NCBI RefSeq assembly: GCF_003612565.1
Contig: NZ_RAZG01000033.1
Location: 1-40,354, forward strand
Direction: 5' to 3'
DNA length: 40,354 nucleotides
Source of the DNA: Roseburia sp. 1XD42-69
GTDB taxonomy: Bacteria; Bacillota; Clostridia; Lachnospirales; Lachnospiraceae
In this document: piece after piece, positions 33,828 through 40,354 of the stretch
How the letters are laid out: every line of letters starts with the position of its first letter
How positions within the stretch are numbered: the stretch's first letter is position 1
Program-made: the position numbers and the translations under genes
Notes under the pieces: generated by a model
Databases searched by the model: none
What the model saw: the letters and a program-made list of their open reading frames with translations, nothing else
What the model was told of the DNA's origin: nothing

Positions 33828-36164
33828 TTATGCCAGATGGCAGACAAGCTCTGCCTTTGTATTTTCCACTGTGACAATGCTGTCATTTCCCTGTACCGTT
33901 AGGTTTCCTCCCGTAACTGCCTTAAGGCCCACGCTTACAAAGCGCAGGGTGTAGGGCTTATCCGCCTGTGTCTTACAGACTAAGGTGTTTTTCTCAAAAT
34001 CTTTAACAATGGTAAGCATCAGCACAGGTTTTCCTCCCTCAAGCACAACAGTGGATGCCTGGTCTGTTACCTGGTAAACCCGAAGCTCCATCCCCTCACT
34101 GTAGGAATCTGCGGCGCAGGTGATATTTGTGTTGGTGGGGATAATGCTGTTTTCCCGCACCATCAGCGGAATGGAATGATAGTCATGGTGCTCTTCTCTC
34201 CACACATTTCCAGCAACTTTCTCCCCGGTAAAATAATTTGTCCAGGTTCCTTTGGGAAGATAGTAGGATGCCTGGCCCTTATCGTTAAAGATTGGCGCTA
34301 CCAACAGGTTGTCTCCCAGCATGTACTGTTTATCCAGATAAGCGCAGATAGGGTCTCTCTCGTACTCTAAGACCATGCTGCGCATCATGGGAACCCCGGT
34401 TTTTGCAGTGGTGGCTGCACTGCTGTAAAGGTAGGGCAGAAGGGAAAGCTTTAACTTGGTAAAGAACCGCACCACGTCCACCGCCTCATCGTCATAGGCC
34501 CAGGGCACCCGGTAAGAGTTGCTTCCGTGGAACCTGCTGTGGGTGGACAAAAGCCCGAAGGCCGCCCAGCGCTTGTACACATCCGCCGTGGAAGTGGCCT
34601 CAAACCCTCCGATATCATGGCTCCAGTAACCGAAGCCGGACATGGTGAGGGACAATCCTCCCCGCATGCTCTCTGACATTGCCTCGTAATTTGACCAGCA
34701 GTCCCCGCCCCAATGTACTGGGAATTTCTGTCCCCCTGCGGTGGCGGAACGGGCAAAGAGCACAGCCTCCCCTTTTCCTCTTTTTCTCTCCAAAAGTTCA
34801 TATACGGTTTTATTGTAAAGATAAGTGTAATAATTGTGCATTTTCATGGGGTCGGAGCCGTCAAAATACACCACGTCCTCCACGGGAATCCTCTCCCCAA
34901 AATCTGTTTTAAAGCAGTCCACCCCCATATCCAAAAGGACTTCCAACTTGTCCTGGAACCACTTGCAGGCATCGGAGTTGGTAAAGTCCACAAGAGCCAT
35001 ACCGGGCTGCCACATATCCCACTGCCACACATCCCCGTTTGTCCTTTTTACAAAATAGCCCTTTTCCATTCCTTCTGCAAAAATATCCGACTCCTGGCCA
35101 ATATAGGAGTTAATCCACACGCAGACTTTTAATCCTTTGTCTTTGATGCGTTTTAACAGGCCATTAGGGTCAGGGAATACCCGGCTGTCCCACACAAAAT
35201 CGCTCCAGTGGAACTCCTTCATCCAGAAGCAGTCAAAGTGGAATACCTGTAAGGGAATTCCCCGCTCCTCCATGCCGTCGATAAAGCTCATCACCGTCTC
35301 TTCGTCATAGTTTGTGGTGAAAGAGGTGGAAAGCCAAAGCCCAAAAGTCCATTGGGGAGGAAGGGAGGGTTTTCCTGTCAAATCCGTGTATCTCACTAAC
35401 ACGTCTTTCATGGAAGGCCCGTTAATCAGGAAATAGTCAAGGCACTCCCCGGGAACGGAAAATTCCGCCTTTGAAACATGCTCCGTGCCTATCTCAAATG
35501 AAACTTTCTCCGGGTGGTTTACAAACACACCGTAGCCTTTGTTGGTAATATAAAAGGGAACGTTTTTGTAAGACTGGTAGGTGCTGGTGCCCCCGTCCTC
35601 GTTCCAGATATCCACGCTCTGGCCGTTTTTGGCAAAGGCGGTGAAACGCTCCCCCATGCCGTAAACCATCTCCCCCACAGACAGGGAAAGTTCCTGGCGC
35701 ATATAGGCATCCCCGCCCTTATCGTAGGCAAAGCCTTTCCAGTCTGTTTTCATAAATCCTAAGTCTCTGCCGCTGCTCTTTGTAATCACTTCCCCGTCCC
35801 GAAGATAGGTCATACTGAATGTCTCTTTTATAATGACAAGGGAAAGGCTTCCGCTTTTTATACAGATTTCCTCATCATTTTCCGTCACATCCAAAGTTTC
35901 CTCCCCCAGGGAAAGTTCAAATTCCGGGCCTTTGTTTTTTACCCCTGCGTGATGGTAGGTACGCACCCGAAGCACCTCCGGGGCCGGGGAGGTAATCTCC
36001 AGTGTAAGGTTAATCCCCCCCAAAGTGTCCCCCCTGTGGGAAATCCGCGCCGTTGGGGTAAGAATTGTCACCTTTTTGTCCTCTTTTTTCACAAAATACA
36101 CCTGCTGGGGCGCAAAGCACTCACATCCCTCTTTCTGCAGCCAACATCCGTTTCCAAAAATCAT
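33828..36164 (-). CDS. yicI: alpha-xylosidase, GH31 (YicI type)
   Basis: Intracellular enzyme that removes alpha-xylosyl units, for example from isoprimeverose-type xyloglucan fragments. The 778-residue length is close to that of YicI (772). Features: the HFDCFWMKEF substrate segment (309-318), catalytic nucleophile Asp421 in FKTDFGERIP, acid/base Asp488 in HWGGD, and the GYWSHDIGGFE segment. FGERIP and the HFDCFWM segment mark the alpha-xylosidase branch rather than alpha-glucosidase. GGAGG lies 8 bases before the ATG. Second gene of the operon, 25 bases after GH13. Confidence 0.92.
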   Translation of the reverse strand: MIFGNGCWLQKEGCECFAPQQVYFVKKEDKKVTILTPTARISHRGDTLGGINLTLEITSPAPEVLRVRTYHHAGVKNKGPEFELSLGEETLDVTENDEEICIKSGSLSLVIIKETFSMTYLRDGEVITKSSGRDLGFMKTDWKGFAYDKGGDAYMRQELSLSVGEMVYGMGERFTAFAKNGQSVDIWNEDGGTSTYQSYKNVPFYITNKGYGVFVNHPEKVSFEIGTEHVSKAEFSVPGECLDYFLINGPSMKDVLVRYTDLTGKPSLPPQWTFGLWLSTSFTTNYDEETVMSFIDGMEERGIPLQVFHFDCFWMKEFHWSDFVWDSRVFPDPNGLLKRIKDKGLKVCVWINSYIGQESDIFAEGMEKGYFVKRTNGDVWQWDMWQPGMALVDFTNSDACKWFQDKLEVLLDMGVDCFKTDFGERIPVEDVVYFDGSDPMKMHNYYTYLYNKTVYELLERKRGKGEAVLFARSATAGGQKFPVHWGGDCWSNYEAMSESMRGGLSLTMSGFGYWSHDIGGFEATSTADVYKRWAAFGLLSTHSRFHGSNSYRVPWAYDDEAVDVVRFFTKLKLSLLPYLYSSAATTAKTGVPMMRSMVLEYERDPICAYLDKQYMLGDNLLVAPIFNDKGQASYYLPKGTWTNYFTGEKVAGNVWREEHHDYHSIPLMVRENSIIPTNTNITCAADSYSEGMELRVYQVTDQASTVVLEGGKPVLMLTIVKDFEKNTLVCKTQADKPYTLRFVSVGLKAVTGGNLTVQGNDSIVTVENTKAELVCHLA

Positions 36165-36189
36165 TTCCTATACCTCCATCTTCTCTTTT

Positions 36190-37764
36190 CTAGTTATATT
36201 TCTTACCGCCGTTTCCTGCACACTTAAGAAACGCCGCACTTTCCGCTGGCAGACATAAAACTCCCGCCTCTCTTTTTGCCGGTTTTCCCAGGGTATAAAT
36301 CCTTTCCTTAACCTCATAGGGGCATTTGCAGCAAACTTCCTTTCCAGATGGGTTTAACGCTACAAGGATCTCCTCCTCCCCCGCCCTCCGCAGATACGCC
36401 AGCGGATATTTTTCCGGTTCACAGTACAAAAATTCAATGCCGCCGGATGCACAGAGAGCCGGATACTTTCTTCGTATTTTTATGAGCTTTTGTATTTCCC
36501 GCCAGAGGGAATCTTCTCTTAACATCTCCTCCGATACCACCGGAGCGTCCTCTGATTCATCCTGGGGCGTATAGAGCATTTCCCTCTCCCCCTCAGAAAA
36601 TCCATAATTCTTTTCGCAGTTCCACTGCATGGGAGTCCTGGCTCCGGTGCGGTTATACCCCCCCTCCACGGAAGTGAGCTTTAAATGGCGCAGGCCAATT
36701 TCATCCCCGTAATACAAGAAGGGCGCCCCGGGCATGGAAAGCAGAAAAGCAAATGCCATTTTCATTTCTTCCGGGTCAAGGAATTTTCTCATTCTCTCCA
36801 TATCGTGGTTGCCGGAAGGAATACAGATCATCCCTTTTCCCTCTGTCAGCCGGTAATTTTTCTTATAAGTCTCCACAAACAGGGAAGCGTCTCCCCGTCC
36901 CTCCCTGGAAAAATAAGGATGCTCACAGCGGAACAAGTCCATGTAATGGGAAGGCCCGAAATGGAGAAGGAAATCCATGTGGAACCCTCCCATCAGGGAT
37001 TTGTCCGGCTCTCCCCATTCCGAAATCATCACCGCATCCGGGTAATTCTTGTCCAAAAATCCCCGCATATCCTGCCAGAGTTTCATCGTCTCCTTATGCC
37101 CTTCATCATTTTTAATCAGGGAGGCTGCCATGTCCACCCGAAACCCGTCACATCCCTTGGAAAGCCAGAAATCCATCACATCTTTCATGGCCTGCCTGGT
37201 CTCTAAGGCTTCCGGTGAATCCACGGCGCTCTGCCAGGGTTCTTTTGGATTGGCAAATCCGTAATTTAATGCGGGCTGGTTGGAAAAGAAGTTTACCGCC
37301 ACACAACCGTCCCGGAGAAAAAGCCCCCTTAAGGAGCCTGTTATCCCCTCATAATCCGCCACATCCCTCCACACGCTGTCGCTCCAGATATATCTTCCCT
37401 GGTAAGGGTTTTCCTCCGCTTTTGAGGATTCTTTAAACCAGGGATGCTCCGTGGATGTATGCCCCGGAACCAAATCCAAAATCACATGCATTTCTCTCTT
37501 GTGGGCCTCTTGAAAGAGATGTTCCAAATCTTCATTGCTTCCATAGCGGGGCGCCACCTGGCAGTAATCCGCCACATCATACCCTGCATCCCCAAAGGGG
37601 GAGAGATAGCAGGGATTCAGCCAGAGGGCGTTGCAGCCCAGCTCCCTGATATAGTCCAGTTTTCCGATAATACCTGGAATATCCCCGATTCCGTCCCCGT
37701 TGCTGTCACAAAAACTCTGGGGATAAATTTCATAAAATACACTATTTTCCAGCCAATTCGCCAT
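36190..37764 (-). CDS. GH13 alpha-glucosidase/oligo-1,6-glucosidase-like enzyme
   Basis: The 524-residue protein has the GH13 barrel with all conserved regions: DLVPGHTS (97-104), nucleophile Asp211 in GFRVDMAAS, acid/base Glu249 in MISEWGEP and NHD at 319-321. The start (SVFYEIYPQSFCDSNGDGIGD) and the absence of a signal peptide fit intracellular alpha-glucosidases of the oligo-1,6-glucosidase/trehalulose group. It opens the glycosidase operon and would remove alpha-linked glucose from imported oligosaccharides. Linkage preference is not certain. Confidence 0.88.
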   Translation of the reverse strand: MANWLENSVFYEIYPQSFCDSNGDGIGDIPGIIGKLDYIRELGCNALWLNPCYLSPFGDAGYDVADYCQVAPRYGSNEDLEHLFQEAHKREMHVILDLVPGHTSTEHPWFKESSKAEENPYQGRYIWSDSVWRDVADYEGITGSLRGLFLRDGCVAVNFFSNQPALNYGFANPKEPWQSAVDSPEALETRQAMKDVMDFWLSKGCDGFRVDMAASLIKNDEGHKETMKLWQDMRGFLDKNYPDAVMISEWGEPDKSLMGGFHMDFLLHFGPSHYMDLFRCEHPYFSREGRGDASLFVETYKKNYRLTEGKGMICIPSGNHDMERMRKFLDPEEMKMAFAFLLSMPGAPFLYYGDEIGLRHLKLTSVEGGYNRTGARTPMQWNCEKNYGFSEGEREMLYTPQDESEDAPVVSEEMLREDSLWREIQKLIKIRRKYPALCASGGIEFLYCEPEKYPLAYLRRAGEEEILVALNPSGKEVCCKCPYEVKERIYTLGKPAKREAGVLCLPAESAAFLKCAGNGGKKYN

Positions 37765-37803
37765 GTTTGTCCTGCCTCCCTGGAATATTTTTCACTTGTC
37801 ATA

Positions 37804-37832
37804 ATTATACGTTTTTTCCTGCAATATTTCTA
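37804..37832 (-). promoter_or_regulatory. promoter of the glycosidase operon
   Basis: Minus-strand TATAAT (37804-37809) with a weak TAGAAA box (37827-37832), 17 bases apart; GGGAGG precedes the ATG at 37764. The poor -35 suggests an activator or regulator, but none is seen nearby. Confidence 0.5.
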
Positions 37833-37940
37833 CTGTAAAAATTCAAGATGAAACACCGGGAGAATTAGAGAAAAATTTTGTCTTTTTATCAGTTACAAAG
37901 CATACAAGTAGTAATAACCACTTTGGGAGCATATCCTGTT

Positions 37941-38402
37941 ATGAATAATAAAAATAAATCTGATTTTATCTTGTTCCTGCTCATCCCTCTGGCCGTAGGC
38001 GCCCTGTCCGCCCTGTTCATCGGGACTATGTCCTACTCTTCTTTTCAAAAACCTGCGGTAAGCCCCCCTTCCTGGCTCTTTCCCATTGTATGGACTATAC
38101 TTTACATTTTAATGGGCATTTCTTCCTACCTTATTTATTCTTCCAATAATGCAGGAAAAACAAAAGCCCTTACAACCTATGGGCTGCAGTTGGTTTTTAA
38201 TTTTTTCTGGAGTATCCTGTTTTTCCGGTATTCCTTATATTTCTTTGCTTTCCTGTGGCTGCTTGCACTGATACTGCTTATTGTGATTATGATATATCAG
38301 TTTTACAAAATAAGCCCTCTGGCGGCATATCTGCAAATCCCCTACCTCCTGTGGTGCATTTTTGCTGCGTATTTGAATTATGGAATATATAGACTGAATT
38401 AG
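37941..38402 (+). CDS. tspO: TspO/MBR family membrane protein
   Basis: About 153 residues from the ATG at 37941; the open frame starts with a TTG upstream but the extra residues are not family-like. Five membrane helices and the hallmark stretch FQKPAVSPPSWLFPIVWTIL followed by GISSYLIY are seen, and LVFNFFWSILFF is also typical. TspO proteins bind tetrapyrroles or sterol-like ligands in membranes; the role in anaerobes is unclear. It is a single gene, divergent from the glycosidase operon. Confidence 0.92.
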   Translation: MNNKNKSDFILFLLIPLAVGALSALFIGTMSYSSFQKPAVSPPSWLFPIVWTILYILMGISSYLIYSSNNAGKTKALTTYGLQLVFNFFWSILFFRYSLYFFAFLWLLALILLIVIMIYQFYKISPLAAYLQIPYLLWCIFAAYLNYGIYRLN

Positions 38403-38437
38403 AAAGACGGGGTTCAGAATGGATGGTTTGTATCAAG

Positions 38438-38463
38438 AATCAGATAGTAATTTCTATCTGATT
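38438..38463. terminator. hairpin between convergent genes
   Basis: AATCAGATAG (38438-38447) and CTATCTGATT (38454-38463) pair perfectly with a 6-base loop between the TspO gene and the opposing VOC gene, whose last codons lie in the hairpin. The following T-rich run is short. Confidence 0.6.
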
Positions 38464-38823
38464 TCCTTCAATTCCAACGATGCAGCTTTCATAATAGCCG
38501 TCTCCTGTTGTTCTGGGACCGCTTATTATTTGATACCCGTCTTCTTTTAACCGCTGGGTCAAAATATCTACTTTTTCTCTGCTTCCAACAGAAAAAGCAA
38601 TATGAATATATCCGGCTTGCACCAGTTCTTTTCTACGATCTGTCATTCCGGGTTTGTTCATTATTTCCAGCCTTGCGCCATCAGAAAAAGATAAAAAATA
38701 TGAGCGAAAACCTGTTTTTACATTATGGTATCCATCATTTGATACCGCCCCCAGATATTTTACAAAGAAATCCTTTACGGTTTCCAAATCTTTTACATAC
38801 ATTGCAATATGTTCAATTTTCAT
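38440..38823 (-). CDS. VOC family (glyoxalase-like) protein
   Basis: The 127-residue protein has two beta-alpha-beta-beta-beta units with probable metal ligands His5 (MKIEHIAMYV), a His in YIHIAFSV (about 74) and a Glu in QIEITI near the end. This is the vicinal oxygen chelate fold, close to glyoxalase I-like and hydroxyacid-acting proteins. It is a single gene after the XRE gene. Substrate unknown. Confidence 0.88.
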   Translation of the reverse strand: MKIEHIAMYVKDLETVKDFFVKYLGAVSNDGYHNVKTGFRSYFLSFSDGARLEIMNKPGMTDRRKELVQAGYIHIAFSVGSREKVDILTQRLKEDGYQIISGPRTTGDGYYESCIVGIEGNQIEITI

Positions 38824-38862
38824 TTTTACGCTCCTTTAAGATTTAATTGATTTTTATATGCA

Positions 38863-39381
38863 TCAGTCCTTTGTCAAATTTACAATCAGCTCCGAAGATA
38901 TCCCCGAAACGCTAAGTTCGTTTTTGTCATCAGCAGGATTTTCATACTCTGTCACACTGCCGTCTTTTACATAATAAACCTCACATTTCCGCCCTTTATT
39001 TACAACATTCACAATATTCTTTTCGGGGATATGTACAATTGCTTTTGCCTTCCACTGATTGACGTCAAGCCTTCCCGTGATTTTATCCACAGTAATGTCA
39101 TAGTCCATTTTGGCGGTAAATTCCAGGCTGCCGCTGCTGTCTGAAATCAGAACCTGACCTGCATCTCCGTCATATTCCAGACGCCGCAGATGAAGATTTT
39201 TTATCACAAGAAATTTCACGGAGGCTCCGATCTCGCAATGGTCTGCATACTTGTCCGGCAGTCCCTTTCCGGTTTCCCATTTCGTAATGGCCTGCCTGGA
39301 AACCCCTATTTTTTCGGCAAGCTGCTCCTGGGACAAACCTTCCTTTTTTCTTATCTCTTTTAATTTCTCTGAAAAATTCAT
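38863..39381 (-). CDS. XRE regulator with beta-rich C-terminal domain, probably internally deleted
   Basis: The first 43 residues (LSQEQLAEKIGVSRQAITKWETGKGLPD) are a standard XRE helix-turn-helix. Normally the motif continues with IENL and a fifth helix; here it jumps at once to KYADHCEIGASVKFLVIKN and a beta-rich DUF4097-like domain with a repeated LEYDGDAGQVLISDSS strand pattern. So the last HTH helix and a linker seem to be lost, in frame. GGAGG precedes the ATG. It may bind DNA poorly. Confidence 0.72.
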   Translation of the reverse strand: MNFSEKLKEIRKKEGLSQEQLAEKIGVSRQAITKWETGKGLPDKYADHCEIGASVKFLVIKNLHLRRLEYDGDAGQVLISDSSGSLEFTAKMDYDITVDKITGRLDVNQWKAKAIVHIPEKNIVNVVNKGRKCEVYYVKDGSVTEYENPADDKNELSVSGISSELIVNLTKD

Positions 39382-39396
39382 GTAAAACCTCCATTT

Positions 39397-39893
39397 CTAA
39401 TCCTTTAAAAGGGAATATACCGTAATTTTTTTAATGGGCGCTGCCAGAAGCACGCTGATGAAAAACGCCGTGGCAGTAAATATAAGGGCAAATGCAAGCA
39501 GAATCCAAAGTGACACCTGAAAGTGGTTTTTGACTGCCCCAATCTGGACAAAAATCCTCTGGTTGATGACCGGAAGATACCAGATTCCCGCAATCGCCGA
39601 CAAAACTGCGGAGACAATGCCCGCATACATTTCCGCCGTTATTTACGCTTTGGATATAGCCGGTTACCCTATAATTTTCTGATTTGTCAGAGGAAGTGAT
39701 CTCTATCCTGCTGCCAATGGGATACTCCTGTGCAAGGGCATTTCCCACTGCAATTTCATCTTCCCCTTTGGGACTGCGCCCCTCATAGCAGATATCATTT
39801 GTCACCTTTTTAAAATCTTCACACACAAAGGCGGTAAGACTTCCGTCCCCGAAACTCACCGATACCCCGGCGTATTCTAGCAGCTTGCGGGCG
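39397..39893 (-). pseudogene. FtsX/MacB-type ABC permease, fragmentary
   Basis: Two pieces in different frames. The upstream piece reads LEYAGVSVSFGDGSLTAF, then EIAVGNALAQEYPIGSRIEI and NYRVTGYIQSVNNGG, part of the outer domain of a MacB/FtsX permease. The downstream piece (39397-39630) is the terminal membrane region, with LWILLAFALIFTATAFF and the ending KKITVYSLLKD. The N-terminal membrane helix and the centre are missing, and the two pieces are joined out of frame. No ATPase partner is present. Confidence 0.78.
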
Positions 39894-40114
39894 ACGACAG
39901 CGCAGAATATACAATGATACTTCCTTACAGCCACAGTCCGAGCGTTAAGAGCGTCGCAGGCAATGGGTAGGGCTGCATGAAAACCATGCCGGGGTGAAAT
40001 TCCCATGAGGTTATGCTAATAACCGTCCGATTAAAGCCTTTGTTTTCTTGAATAGTGGACTTGCTGCTATTCATAGACTGTATTATATGTTTGCAAAAGA
40101 AAGGGGGATTTTCT
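39894..40114 (+). other. hairpin-rich leader of tnpW, mobile-element edge
   Basis: No gene. At least three hairpins can be drawn: ATGGG/CCCAT (39963-39967, 40002-40006) enclosing GCATG/CATGC (39975-39979, 39985-39989); GGTTAT/ATAACC (40009-40014, 40019-40024); TGAATAG/CTATTCA (40049-40055, 40067-40073). GAAAGGGGGA precedes the TTG of tnpW. It may be a structured RNA leader or element end. Confidence 0.5.
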
Positions 40115-40282
40115 TTGACGCAAAACCAAACGCCCGTTACCACAACGGAGCATAAAATAGGAAAAGTTACTTACCTTGTATGTTTGTCCGCAAGTGAACG
40201 CGCAACGGACACACTGGATAAAAAGATAAAAAAGCTCATTCGCAAAGATATGGAGCTGAACCCCGCAAATGCCCGAAAATAG
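40115..40282 (+). CDS. tnpW: TnpW family transposon protein
   Basis: Small 55-residue protein from a TTG at 40115; AAGGGGGA lies 6-8 bases before it, while the longer open frame has no ribosome site. The pattern HKIGKVTYLVCLSASERAT, then DTLDKKIKKLI fits the TnpW family of Tn4451-type and related mobilisable elements. The large serine recombinase that such elements carry is not in the window and may lie to the right. Function of TnpW is not established. Confidence 0.78.
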   Translation: MTQNQTPVTTTEHKIGKVTYLVCLSASERATDTLDKKIKKLIRKDMELNPANARK

Positions 40283-40315
40283 GCAATGTCATTAACTTAA
40301 GGAAAAGAACAATAC

Positions 40316-40354
40316 CGGATGTCTTTACACCCATTCATGGGATAAAGACATCCG
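40316..40354. terminator. long hairpin at the window edge
   Basis: CGGATGTCTTTA (40316-40327) and TAAAGACATCCG (40343-40354) are exact complements, with an inner CCCA/TGGG stem and TTCA loop. It follows tnpW by 33 bases. Whether a T run follows is cut off by the window end. Confidence 0.65.

Noticed and set aside
39901-40006. Extension of the permease frame to a start at 40006
   Set aside because: The N-terminal part of that frame (upstream of LLEYAGV) is not permease-like and is antisense to the hairpin-rich leader; it is chance reading-through.
1-40354. CRISPR array
   Set aside because: No series of regularly spaced identical short repeats was found; the only tandem array is the two-copy coding repeat at 19671-19754.

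Overview
The window looks like chromosomal DNA of a gut-type Clostridia, most likely Lachnospiraceae. This is inferred from gene families I recognise: PPi-type phosphofructokinase, DUF6320, DUF6273 and DUF6033 proteins, a BlaI/M56 pair, TnpW, and lysine-rich Big_2 surface proteins. Promoters are AT-rich TTGNNN-17-TATNNT types. No species can be named from sequence alone.

Layout. 1-9.0 kb: a PPi-dependent phosphofructokinase (+) converges on a leftward block. That block holds an acyltransferase/DUF6320/esterase operon, an unknown membrane protein, a MATE exporter with its MarR regulator (with a clear double operator on the promoter), and an ECF sigma factor with its DUF4179 anti-sigma partner. 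9.2-11.6 kb: a scarred segment with two truncated remnants, a promoter-like repeat, and an Rpn-family nuclease flanked by direct repeats. 11.7-23.9 kb: a leftward locus of six secreted proteins: PPC/FnIII, double DUF6273/Big_2, two paralogous small secreted proteins of unknown family, a 1.3-kresidue DUF6273/Big_2 protein, and a BspA-like LRR/Big_2 protein. The two small paralogues lie between exact 30-bp inverted repeats (17367-17396 and 19042-19071), so this 1.65-kb cassette may be invertible. A divergent XRE regulator and an inverted repeat sit at the head of the locus.

24.0-28.3 kb: two XRE regulators, tRNA-Val(CAC), BlaI with a doubly broken M56 sensor protease, a DUF6033 protein, and a decayed Phd/PIN toxin-antitoxin pair. 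28.3-37.8 kb: a leftward glycan locus: GH13, GH31 alpha-xylosidase (YicI type), GH3, then, after a gap with a flavoprotein remnant, xylulokinase and an L-fucose/L-arabinose isomerase-family protein. Together these would free xylose and glucose from alpha-xylosyl oligosaccharides and carry pentose to the pentose phosphate pathway. 37.9-40.35 kb: TspO, a VOC protein, an XRE regulator that seems internally deleted, a fragmentary FtsX-type permease, and the edge of a mobile element with a hairpin-rich leader ahead of tnpW.

The most unusual part is the surface-protein locus with its candidate invertible cassette, shared repeats that could recombine, and a divergent regulator. Many neighbouring genes are eroded, so this is a dynamic accessory region between conserved metabolic blocks.
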